The notes under the pieces: generated by a model
Database searches by the model: none
Told to the model about the DNA's origin: nothing
The model's input: the letters and a program-made list of their open reading frames with translations, nothing else
Assembly: GCA_037157565.1 (NCBI GenBank)
Contig: JAZHRO010000036.1
Span: 127,728,001 to 127,792,000 of the forward strand
Direction of reading: 5' to 3'
DNA from: Thalassia testudinum
Taxonomy: Eukaryota > Streptophyta > Magnoliopsida > Alismatales > Hydrocharitaceae
Length of the DNA stretch: 64,000 bases
Part shown: positions 1-10,001 of the stretch, piece by piece
How positions within the stretch are numbered: the stretch's first letter is position 1
Layout: every line of letters starts with the position of its first letter
Program-made: the position numbers and the translations under genes

Positions 1-174
1 CCTAAGATGGAAGTGAGTAGGCATGATTATGTAGCAATTCGGTGCTCTCAAATGTGAAGTATAGAGCTTGGAGAGCAAGATCACAATTTTCTTCTTTTTG
101 ATCTCTCACAAAATGTGTATAATGGTGGAAAGAATTTTCACAAGAGGTAACTTCACAAAGGAGAGGCTAATATC

Positions 175-182
175 TATTTATA
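175..182 (-). promoter_or_regulatory. TATA box of the split Copia-type LTR
   Basis: The minus strand reads TCTATAAATAGA here. The same sequence and setting occur at 61118-61125 in the complete copy of this LTR family. Confidence 0.6.
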
Positions 183-397
183 GATGTGCTAAGACCCTTC
201 AAGAAGGCCTCATAGACATTGGGAACAAATCTAAGGTAAATCAGACCAAAATCAAGGTCATAATGACTCTGATAGCAGAATCAGATGTCTAATTTTAGGT
301 TTAGACATCTAGTCAATGTTTTGGTCGCCTGATACAAGGATCAGAGTTCCTGATTTCATTGGATGGAAACAGGGTTCTAGGTCAGACATCTGCTATA

Positions 398-3073
398 TGA
401 TGGAGACACCATCATGAGCCCTAACTAGCCCAATTTGGTCTGATAAAGTTGATAAAAGCTCCTACATAACCATCAGAGGGTCCTATGTGCATTCTATTTA
501 GTTTTAAGGAAAAGAGAAGAACACAGGATTATTTCTGTAATTTTAATTGCATTTCATAAGTACAGAATAACTATGGGGAATTCTAAGGGTTAATTAAAGG
601 TCAAATGGTCATTAATGTCTAATAAGAGGGTCCATGCAGACAGAAACAGGTTTTCACGTACTTCAAGAATTAATGGACATCCGAAATCCTAATTTCAGAT
701 ATGTTTAATTAACTAAGGTTATGGTCAGGATAAAATTCACCTAAATCTTCTAAAAATTATAGAAAAATATTCTATAAGGTTTGGTATCTTTGATTTCACC
801 ATCTGAACCCATTTTGACCTAAAATAGAGTTTCAGATAAGAAATTACCCTAATTTGGATTTTTGAATAAATTACCCAGTCAAACTTGGTCAAAACCAAAA
901 TTTGACTTCACCATCAAATTTTTTGGGTCCAAATTAGGTTTGTACTAAATTTGAGCCCAATCAGAGATCATCTTGACCTAGTTTGCATTTTGATCCAATC
1001 TGACTCTTTTTCTCTCAAGTAGCCCCTCAACTTTTAAAATAGTTGCAAATGGCCCCATATGTTTTTCATCTTCTTCGCACAAAGGTCCCTGTAGCCATTG
1101 AAGTCAACCGACCTCCAGGCAGTGCGTTGACCTAACCTAATCCCACTCAAATCTTCATCAAATCCCAATAAAATTGGTGGGATTGATGTTCCCACCCTGA
1201 CAAATCTATTGGGATTGTTCCTAACTCCTAAATCCCTCTAATTCGTGCGTGTGAACGCACGAAATTAGTTGATGCTTTCTTGAATCCTAAGGAACCAATT
1301 AGAGCTCCTTCCTGTTCTAGAGCTCGATTGGAGCTCTATAAAAGACCCTCATGGCCTGCTTTACCTCCTTAGCAAGTTTTTGGGTCACAAATCTCTTCCT
1401 TTCTCCCTCTCCGGCCTGCTCCAAGCTCCGCTCCGATGACCATCCTTCCCCTCTCACTTCGCCAGCTGCTACATACTATAGGCGATCGGTTCCAACTCCC
1501 TTCTTCATTCCGCACCTCGCCATACTTGCAAGGAGCTCTCCGGTCCCTTCCTCATCACCATTCCCTCTCTTGAAGCTTTCTCCTTCTCCGATGCCAGCTC
1601 ATCATGGCCGACGCTTCCTCCTCATTTTCTATCTACCCTCAATGACTCCCCTACCTCTTCTGATCATCCCAGCACTTCTAGACCTTCGCTTCAACCACCA
1701 TCACGCTCGCTCCAACTCCGTCTTCCACCTCTCCAGCATACCTCCGGCGAGGCATTCCCACCACCACACTCCACCAACTCGCCCGCTACCACTTCCTACA
1801 CCATCTCCGTGTCCATGCAAGCAAAACCCCTCAAAAAATTGAGGGGACTACTCGCCCTAGACCTCCACCAAACACAACCACCCTTGCACTCATTCTCCGC
1901 CTTCGCCACACTCACACATGCACTCTCACAGCATGCCACGACCACCACCGCACTCGCCGTGTTCCGACGATCCCTCTAAGGTATTTTGATGTGGCCGAAA
2001 GGCTGTATTCTCCCTTTCAAGTACTCCACTAGACCTCTGCCATTGTCGCGATTCCTCCAACCTTGTCTTCAATCCTCCGGCCATGCAGCTTCCAGACAAC
2101 GCGCCCAGGTGAAGTGGTTGACCTCTAGGCACATCATCAGATCCTTACTTGGAGCCCTCGACCGCACTTGCTGCCTCAATTGGAGGCATCTTCACCAACT
2201 GCTACATGTGTTGCAAAGGAGGGCCAGATAGTCCCACATCGTGGGATCTGCATCTGAGTGAGAGGCATTTAAGGGATTTGTGATCCCCGTTCTTTGCCTA
2301 AGAACACAGAGGTTGGGTCCCCTTCACCCTCACACCCGCTTACCCGAGCCCACTGCTCGCCTGCGATCACGCCTGTTGGCTTGCACCCTATTCTAGATCT
2401 GTTTACCCGTCCATTTACCCAACTATGGTTGGGTTTCTGAGAAAGGGAAGAAGAAAGAGAGTGGGGGGTTTTTTGCCTCACTCTCTAACTCTCTAACACT
2501 TAGAAGAATTTTAGAGGGGCCTTTGCCTCTGTTGTGACACTGCTATGAGTCCCTCTCCTGAGGCTCAAGAAGTAGAAGAGAAGCCTTTCTCTTGAGGCTT
2601 AAAGGAAGAAGGAAAGAGGTCCTTAAGCCTCTTGCTGGCATTGTAGCAGGCTTCACTTAAGTCGTCTGGGGCTTTATCTTTGTCGTCTAATATCTACTGG
2701 TTCTAAGCTGTTGTGGCTATATTGGTTAATTAAGTGACGTGGAATATCTGGTTGAGCTTATTGTTCATATATTTGAATAATTGTGAGGTTTAAACTTAAA
2801 GGGTAATTTGGCGATTCAAATCACCATTTTACCATAATCTTTTTACACATTGATATTTGGATCCATTGATATATTATTCTGAATTATTCTTCTGATCTTA
2901 ATTGCTTATATTTTTCTTAGATTATGATCTGTGAGATTGAATTGTCATTATTGCTCCTTGTGTTCGACCTCGGATACTCTTTTTGAAATTCGAGTTACAA
3001 ATTTAAGTGTTTTTGAATGATTTCGACTTACTACAACGAAACGACTTTAAAACATCAATTTTGCTCGATAACA
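398..3073 (+). mobile_element. Athila-like solo LTR 'A'
   Basis: It runs from TGATGGAGACACCATCATG to ...GATAACA, about 2.68 kb. It is flanked by CTATA (393-397) and GTATA (3074-3078), a 5-bp duplication with one mismatch. Joining the flanks restores the Copia-type LTR around it. It is related to LTR B over its whole length. No internal region, primer site or polypurine tract adjoins it, so it is a solo LTR. A 163-codon ORF at 1351-1842 lies downstream of the TATA box and is Pro/Ser/His-rich; I treat it as fortuitous. It contains the R/U5 hairpin TCCCAC-atc-GTGGGA (2232-2246) and, near its end, TACTACAACG (3029-3038), the complement of part of the 5' arm of tRNA-Asp. Confidence 0.75.
1238..1344 (+). 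promoter_or_regulatory. LTR A promoter: upstream hairpin plus TATA box
   Basis: An inverted repeat with arms around TTCGTGCG and CGCACGAA (1238-1268) lies about 70 bp upstream of TATAAAAG (1337-1344). The same arrangement recurs in elements 1 and 2 and in the solo LTR at 14962. Confidence 0.5.
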
Positions 3074-3845
3074 GTATATCATTTTAAGATGTCTAGGTGA
3101 AAATTTGGACGTCTAATGTTCTGCAGGTTTGTTCCTGTTTTGGACTAAATCTAAATAGGGTTCTAGTGTAAAGTGGTTACACCAAGTATTGGACATCTAG
3201 AGTAACTATTGGACGTCTGGAGATAAAGGTGTTTGATGGGAACACCATCATAGGCTCTAATTGGTCACTTTTAGTCTAATTTAAAAGATAAATGCTCCTA
3301 CATAACCATCTGAGAGTTATAACCCCATTTTAATAGCATTTCATGAACATAGAATAACCAAGGGGTTTTCTAAGGGTGAAAAAAAGGTCAAATGAGCATT
3401 AAAGTCTAATAAGTGGGTCCATGTAGACAGAAATAGGATTTCACGCATTTCATGAACCAATACAGCATCCAAAATCCTAATTTCAGACCTGCTTAAATTA
3501 CTGAAGTTTTGGTCAGGATAAAATTCATCTAAATCTCCTAAAATTCATATAAAAATATTCCTTGAGGTTTGGTACCCTTGATTTTACCTTTGGAATCCAT
3601 TTTGACCTTAAATAGAGTCACAGACATAGTTCTGCACTAATTTGGGTTTTTGGGAAAATTTCCCAGTCAAACTTAGTTAAACTAAAATATGACTTCACCA
3701 TAAAATTTTTTGGATCCAAATTAGGTTTGTACCAAAATTTGGGCCCAATCAGAGTTCATCTTGACCGAGTTTGCATTTTAATCCATTTAAACTCTATTTC
3801 TCACACTTAAGCCCCTAAATTTCCAAATCTTTGCATTTAACCCCC

Positions 3846-6569
3846 TGAAACGGTGACGGCAACCGGGTTTTATTGTTATAGCGTTGTAGTATAGCCAGTT
3901 ATTGCCAACATTTCAAAAATTTTTTACTCGGAAAATAAAAGAGTTCCCGAGGTAGAACTCAGAGAGCAAGTTGTATTCTAGAGATATACATGTTTCTTTT
4001 ACAAAAAATAAAGAAAGAGAGAGAAAGAATTTGTTGTCTTTTCTTCTTTTCTCTTTGCTTCTCCTCGTCTCAGATCTTCTGTTATCCTCTTCTTCTTTAT
4101 CTGCAGTGGTGATGTTCTTCTTCTGCAGTGGTGATGTTCTTCTTCTTCCTTCAGCTGTTCCTGCTCTTTTTCTTTGAGTTCTTCCCTGTGTTCTCCTCTG
4201 CCTCGCCTTCTTCTGTTGTTCTTCATATCTCCTTCTTTCTTCTTTTCTTTTTCCTGTCAGGACATCGTCTCTCCTTCTTTCTTCTTTTCCCTTCAGGACG
4301 TCGTCTGATTTTCCAATCAGACGACTTAAACCGCTTGTTGCTACAGTGTCTCCCTCAGCTTCCTTCTTCTTCCGCGGTCCTTCTTCTTCACCTGTGCCTG
4401 CACACTTCAGAGTTTACGTCAGGGGGCAAAACCTACTCTACCCCCCCGCCCCTCCGTCTCTCTCTCACAGAATCCGCTCATAGGATAGCTCTCCCAGAGA
4501 TGCCGGGTAGCCAGGTACGGGTCGCGCCCGGGTCCAGGCCCACCGGCGTGCGTGGTGGGCGAGGAGTGCAGGTCAGTCTAAGTCGGGTCGGGTCAGATCC
4601 GCGGGGCGTGAGCGCGGACGAGACCGGGTAACCGGACGGGTGAAGGGGACCTCACCCCGTGTGCTGAGGCAGTAAGCCTCCAGCACTTTTTCACTTTAAA
4701 CCGCTGCGCCTCTTCAGACTTTTCCGAGGTGGGACTAAATGTCCCACCTCAATTGAGCGCCCGCAGCGGAGAAAGCAGCGGGCGATCGCGGCGTCACGCG
4801 AAGCCTTCGCCTTAGCTGCGAGCCTGATGTTTTGTCGAAATGCCTCGCAAGGCCTGGGAGTCGAATCTGGGCGTGGCGCTGAGCGTGGCGCGCCTGCAGC
4901 TGCAGGCGGAAGCAGCTCCTTCTGCACGGCAATGGTGGCGGAGGTCGGGTGGCCTGTTCACAGAAAAACGGCCTCTCGGCCTAATCAGAAGGTGCTGGGA
5001 GCTTCGCCAGAGTGCGGCGAAGCTCGTGTGGGTGGTGGCGAGGCGTGGGGCGACGTGCAAGGGCTGCCCTAGGTCGGACTGTGGGTCGGAGGATGGGTTT
5101 GTTCAGTGGGGTTGCAGAGGGTGATGTGGGGGAAGTGGAAGGGCGGGGGTTGATCAGGGTGAGGAGGCGGAGGTTCTGCGGTGGTCGGCGAGCCGTGTGG
5201 GTTGCTGGGGTGATGGGAGCGGCTCGCCGGAGGATGGCCGGAGACGAAGGGGGTGACGGTGGACAGGAGCGGTCGAGGGTTTAATCAAATAAAAGACAGC
5301 GGGGAAAAGAAAGAGGGGGAGATGGGAGGAGTTCTGACCTAGCTATGGAGACGAAAGGGGTCGGGGCAGGGCGACAGTCGTATCGACTGTCGCCGGAGAA
5401 GAAGATGCCCAGGGAAGGGGCGGCGGCGAGCAGAGAGCCGGAGATGCGCCAGCTGGGTACGGCGTGGCACGGGAAGAGCAGGGGAAGAAGTCTCTGCTGC
5501 TGGTATTGCGGCAAAGCGAAGAGGAGGAGGAGGAGGAACCGCCGGAGCTGGTGGGCGTCTGCCGGAGTGAGAGGAGAGGAAAGTTGGGGGTTTTCTCCGT
5601 CAGATCTGAGCTGGGAAGAACGGTGGAGCGACGGGGGTATTTATAGGGACCGAATCAGGGAGGAAGGCGGAGGGAGACGACGTGTCTCCCTCGCCGGAGG
5701 ATGCCGTAGATGGAAACCCATACCGTCCGTGCGTTCGCACGGCCGGTATGGTGGGTTACAGCGACCAGGGGGGTGTCCCTGCGACGGCTGACGACGCAGG
5801 GCACCCCCGGTTTACTTGCCAGGCTCTCCCCCTCACCCTGCGCGGCGCCATGCTCCGCGCAAGGTCGCCGGAGCATGGTGCTGGCAGGTTTTGCAGGGGG
5901 GACCTGAACGCAAAGAACGAAGGAGAGTTAGGGGCCAAAATGCGAGGGTTCAAAAGTTGAGGGCCAAAAAGTAAATATATGAGGACCAAAGTGTAAAGTT
6001 GGTCAAGGAGGTTTCTTCTTAGGCTCAAGTTTTTATACATGACTAATTAGGACCTAAGGAATCTGATGGTGAATTTCATTTCTATATTAAACCTTGTTTG
6101 ACCGATCAATTTATGCGAAAACCCAAATTAAGTTATTAATTGGGCATGGTTCTCAATGTAGGTCAAAATGGGTTCTGAAGGCCAAATTGAAGGTTCTAAA
6201 CCCTAGAGATTATTTTTCTATGAATTTTAGAGGGTTTATTCTATTTTTACTTTGCCTCGAACCTCGTGAATTGAAGTGGGTTGTTTTAGGGTTACAGATT
6301 ATCATTTAGTTCCTTGGAATTGCTGTAGCCTTGCTAGATCATCTCATCCCACTTTTATTCTTATTAAGTTGCTTTGACCTATGTTTGGACCTTGAATTAT
6401 CCTGTATGCAGATTATACTGGTAAAATTGCATTTTTACCCCTTATGACTTGTTTTCTCCTTAAACTCAGAATTCTCTGAGTTAAGCCTTTCCTTGAGTTA
6501 TGTAGGAGCTTTTATCCTTTGTATTAGGTCAAAATGAGCTAGTTATGGCCCATGATGAGGTTCTCATCA
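3846..6569 (-). repeat. Element 1 LTR adjoining the polypurine tract (3' LTR)
   Basis: It starts on the plus strand with TGAAACGGTGACGG and ends CTCATCA. It matches 11097-13798 with scattered, mostly transition, differences. It is 22 bp longer because of a short tandem duplication around 4105-4140. From the plus-strand left end it holds a tRNA-Asp-like box (3882-3894), a long pyrimidine-rich tract (about 4020-4400), a perfect 10-bp-arm hairpin (4726-4750), the TATA box (5638-5645) and an upstream hairpin (5714-5757). Confidence 0.85.
5638..5757 (-). promoter_or_regulatory. Element 1 3' LTR promoter elements
   Basis: TATAAATA on the minus strand at 5638-5645. About 70 bp upstream is a long inverted repeat (5714-5757) centred on CCGTGCG-tt-CGCACGG. 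Confidence 0.55.
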
Positions 6570-8246
6570 TACCCCCATGCCTAGCTTTTGCTAGTCCCTT
6601 AGCAAAAACTTAAGGTTTCAACCCTTGTTCTAGACCATGAAGTTTTTAATAGTTTTAGATAAGTGCTTTTTATTTGAGCATATATTAGGTTAGAATGCTG
6701 ACCATAGGCCTAAAAGGTACTCTAGTACCAATCAAGATCCAAATCTGTCTAGCCTTAGCCTCAGTCTTTAGCAAAGGTTTTTAAAGTCCACAAGAACTAA
6801 CCTAAGGTTTATTGGACTTTGTGGTTAAAGCACCCGTGCTTGAAATGATTTTAGCCCTGGCTCAGTTCGCAGTGCGTTTTGTAAGAGAGAGATAGAAAGT
6901 TTTTCTGTTTTGAGAGTTTTCTCTCTCTTTTTCTTTTTAGTTCTAGCCTAGGATTGGCTTTTCAACACAGTTTGTATCAGATTCCTTGCTCCCATCATTA
7001 ATCCTCAAGGGTTCCTGGCGATCGATGCTTCGAGATAGCACCGCCCATGGCAACCCCCGGAACCCTGGCTATTGAGATTTCGAGATAATCCCATCCATGG
7101 TGTTCCGTGGCCGAATCCAGACCCTGACAATTGACACTTCGAGATAATGCCATCCATGGAATCTGAACCAGCAGAGTGCTTACATGCCCCCAGTAGGATA
7201 TGTAAATATCCTAAGAGACAAGCACTGAGGAGATGATATTTTGTTGCGCATCTTCGAGGGGATTTCCCGCCTCTCCGCGCTGGGAACTCGTCCAAATCAA
7301 CTTGTGTTGATCGGCCGCTCGTATTCTAGGTGTTCTTTTCAGAATTTTGCGACGCTTCTGCGTGATTCTGATTTTTACGCTTACTGAACCAGGCTGTGTG
7401 TGAGGTTAGGGTGCTTAGGTTACTGAGTCCCGTAAACCAAAAATTAGTTAACGAGGCCAAATACTTCCTAAGCCTTAGACCTAATACTTCAGCTTTTCAT
7501 TTTCCTCAACCTCTTGAGGAGTGTCCAGATCTTAATGGGTACTAAGAGTCTATTCAAGAATGCCTAAGGTTTGCATTCTTACTAATCTCATTGTGCACTT
7601 TTCAGTTATTTTCTTGAATGAGGTCTAGAACTTAGGTTAATTCCTTAGTTCCTTACTAATGACTATCACTTTTTCTCATAATTTCGTGCTCCTTTTTCAT
7701 TTTGTTTCTTTTCTCCAAAATTTCCTTCTCCTCTTTTCCTCTTATTCTTTTTCAAAAATTTTTTTTAATTTTTATGGTGTTTTTGGCATATGTGAATTTT
7801 TTGTTTGAAACCTTTTCTTACAAGTTTTTGCACTTTCATACCCCCCCCATGCCTAAGATTTGCAATGTCCTCATTGTAACCTAGGGGTTTTTATTCAACT
7901 AAGTTCATACATTAGGATAGCTGTTTTGATGAGTGAATGGGTCGGGGTGACTGTTGCGGACGATTTCTAATCTCAGATGCAAGCACCTGAGGTGGAGTCG
8001 GCTGTCCTAAAGTGTGAACTTCAAGTGCAAAAAGCTGTCAGAACAAGTTTCAGGTTTTCAAAGAGAATGACGGGCTGCCTCCCGTTGAGCGCTAAATTTG
8101 ATGCCTTCAGCCAAGCGGGAAATACGATGGAGAGGGGATGGTCAAATCAGCGGAGTTTTGTAAGACAAGCACCTTGATTAAGAGCCTGGTTGGTCCAACC
8201 AGGTGCTTGCTCAGATCAACAGGCTGATGATGCAGCCCAAACCCAA
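6570..8246 (-). other. Element 1 3' region with two polypurine tracts
   Basis: This stretch is non-coding. Directly next to the LTR the minus strand reads GGCATGGGGGTA (6570-6581), the primer for plus-strand synthesis. A second tract of the same kind lies at about 7839-7853. Three imperfect copies of a 29-bp unit containing GAGATA and CCATGG lie at 7022-7050, 7072-7100 and 7131-7159. A hairpin with arms ATCAAC and GTTGAT is at 7296-7311. The motif AACGGGAGGCAGCCCGTCAT (minus strand, about 8067-8086) follows the ORF. All of these recur in element 2. Confidence 0.7.
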
Positions 8247-10001
8247 TCAATCGGTGGGTTGATAGATGTGGATAAAAAGGTGTGGAACCCACCATATACT
8301 ATGAAGCTCAGATAGATGTGGAAGTGTAAACGCAGGGTTTGGCTGAGTCGAATCAGCCTGGTCAAAGTAGGGACCCGTAGAATAATCAGTGGTTGATGCA
8401 GGAACCCTACAGGGGTGATCAGAGAATGATAGAGCATGGTATGTAGTCTGATCAATGTTCGAAACCCGATGTGGAAATGCAATCGGCTCGGTGAGAGGTG
8501 AATCTGAATAGAAATTGAGTCCGGTTGCGGGTCGAGGTTTGGGAGAGGTTTTGATCCGTTCTGTCTGTGCGGACGAGGTGGCCATTGTGTACGAGGGCTC
8601 TTCTAGAAACAGATGATAGGTGATTTTCTGTAGAGAGTCCTCTGGGTAACTATCAAATGCCGGAAGAGTGTCTGTAGGATGAAAGGAATCGGATTCGAGA
8701 AAAAATTTGGATTCTTGGTTGTAATCACTCTTGGCATTTTCTGTTTTTGGTTCCTGAGGATCGAAAAGGAATGATTCTGTGTTATCAATGATCTCGGGAA
8801 TCAGGACCTCAGAGTCAGAGTCAGAGTCATGTGAACTGAGGTCGTAGATAGGCTTGGCGTGTTCAGGAAGGGGAATCTCTCCGCAATTATAGTCAGATCT
8901 GAAATTGTCGGAGAGTTGGCGAAAATGAGATTCATGATCATGAATTCCACCACAGCAAAAATCATCAGATGTGGAATCAGCAGCCTGATTGGGGTCTAGC
9001 CTATATGTCAATTCTGGGCTCGAAAAGGTATTCTGTCTAGGCTCAAGCTCCAAGCTGGTAGGATAGACCCAATTAAAATCCAACTCGTCCAACTCCTCAG
9101 TCTCTGTATCATAAATTGGCATGTTCTCTGGAAAATTGATCAGATTTTCTAAAGATGTTGGAGAGGGATATTCATCAAATAGAGGCCCGGAATCATATTC
9201 TGTAAAAATTTGATCTTTCTCATAAGGGGCCTCATAATCTTCCCAATAAGTTTCAGATCTAGGTTCTAGGCTTTGGATGTGGGTAGAATTATTAGAACCT
9301 AAGTCCGAATAACCTTCGAGGGCCACCTTATCAAAATAAGGGGCGGAATTTATACCCTCAGAAGGTTCAGTTCTGATCTCATTATTGCAGGAGTTTTGAA
9401 ATTCTAGGCTTGGCAATTCATGGTCTAAGTTTGGCTCATCATTGTGTTCTCCTGCAATATCCCAACCTAATTCAACATTGTCTTCTATTTGGGTTGGGAT
9501 TTCACAACCACTTTGTGCCTCAATCCCGAGATCTGGGAAACTGGATTGTTCCTTAATACCGTTCCAAGATGGTTCATCCTCTGTTTTTGGTATATACGGG
9601 TATTTCTGGTTGATAATTTGTTCTACTGATTTCATCATTTCTACATGTTTCATAAGGGCATCTTGGTGTTGTTCCCAAAGTACAGGATTTGTCAAGCATT
9701 GAAGGTATTCAGATTGGTGCAATTTTTCCATCTCAATGTATCCTGTCATGAGCATATCTCGGGTTGATCCTTTTGAAATTTCAGTCAATAGAATTTGGGC
9801 ACAGTTTATGATGAAAGCTGTGGTTGTTGGAACATCAACCTGAATGTTTCCTATTGGTGTTGAGGGTTTATATTTGATTTCATAGATTTCAAGGGCATCC
9901 TCAATCATTTTATCTTTCATGGATCTCAGATATTCAGGTTTTTTATATTGTAGTCTTGCTAGGTAATTAGGCTGCATCTTCGAATCAGGTGGTGGAATCA
10001 A
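8247..10001 (-). CDS. 584-aa ORF of unknown function in element 1
   Basis: One uninterrupted reading frame of 584 codons, in an element family whose coding relatives here are full of stops. I do not recognise the protein. Residues 1 to about 155 look mostly helical (for example KMIEDALEIYEIKY and WEQHQDALMKHVEMMKSVEQ). The rest is low-complexity, rich in Asp, Glu, Ser, Pro and Tyr, and looks disordered. I see no zinc knuckle, DSGA protease motif, FxDD RT motif or DDE integrase motif, and no clear signal peptide or membrane helix. It begins about 100 bp downstream of a decayed remnant of the gag start shared with element 2, so it occupies the place of gag-pol. It could be a trans-acting helper, a captured host fragment or a highly diverged structural protein. 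The start is the first ATG of the frame. Confidence 0.6.
   Translation of the reverse strand: MIPPPDSKMQPNYLARLQYKKPEYLRSMKDKMIEDALEIYEIKYKPSTPIGNIQVDVPTTTAFIINCAQILLTEISKGSTRDMLMTGYIEMEKLHQSEYLQCLTNPVLWEQHQDALMKHVEMMKSVEQIINQKYPYIPKTEDEPSWNGIKEQSSFPDLGIEAQSGCEIPTQIEDNVELGWDIAGEHNDEPNLDHELPSLEFQNSCNNEIRTEPSEGINSAPYFDKVALEGYSDLGSNNSTHIQSLEPRSETYWEDYEAPYEKDQIFTEYDSGPLFDEYPSPTSLENLINFPENMPIYDTETEELDELDFNWVYPTSLELEPRQNTFSSPELTYRLDPNQAADSTSDDFCCGGIHDHESHFRQLSDNFRSDYNCGEIPLPEHAKPIYDLSSHDSDSDSEVLIPEIIDNTESFLFDPQEPKTENAKSDYNQESKFFLESDSFHPTDTLPAFDSYPEDSLQKITYHLFLEEPSYTMATSSAQTERIKTSPKPRPATGLNFYSDSPLTEPIAFPHRVSNIDQTTYHALSFSDHPCRVPASTTDYSTGPYFDQADSTQPNPAFTLPHLSELHSIWWVPHLFIHIYQPTD

Noticed and set aside
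1351..1842. 163-codon ORF rich in Pro, Ser and His
   Set aside because: Lies wholly within solo LTR A downstream of its TATA box, has low complexity, and has no counterpart frame in LTR B.
4128..4631. 167-codon ORF (and 11153-11713, 15302-15838, 18910-19299)
   Set aside because: These are translations of pyrimidine-rich LTR tracts (Phe/Leu/Ser runs), on the strand opposite to the element.
5345..5791. 148-codon ORF repeated at 12574-13020
   Set aside because: Duplicated only because it is in both LTRs of element 1; Arg/Gly-rich and antisense to the element.
8247..10001. Host gene captured intact
   Set aside because: No exon-like structure or recognised domain; it lies in the element sense, directly in the gag-pol slot. 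Kept as an element ORF of unknown origin.
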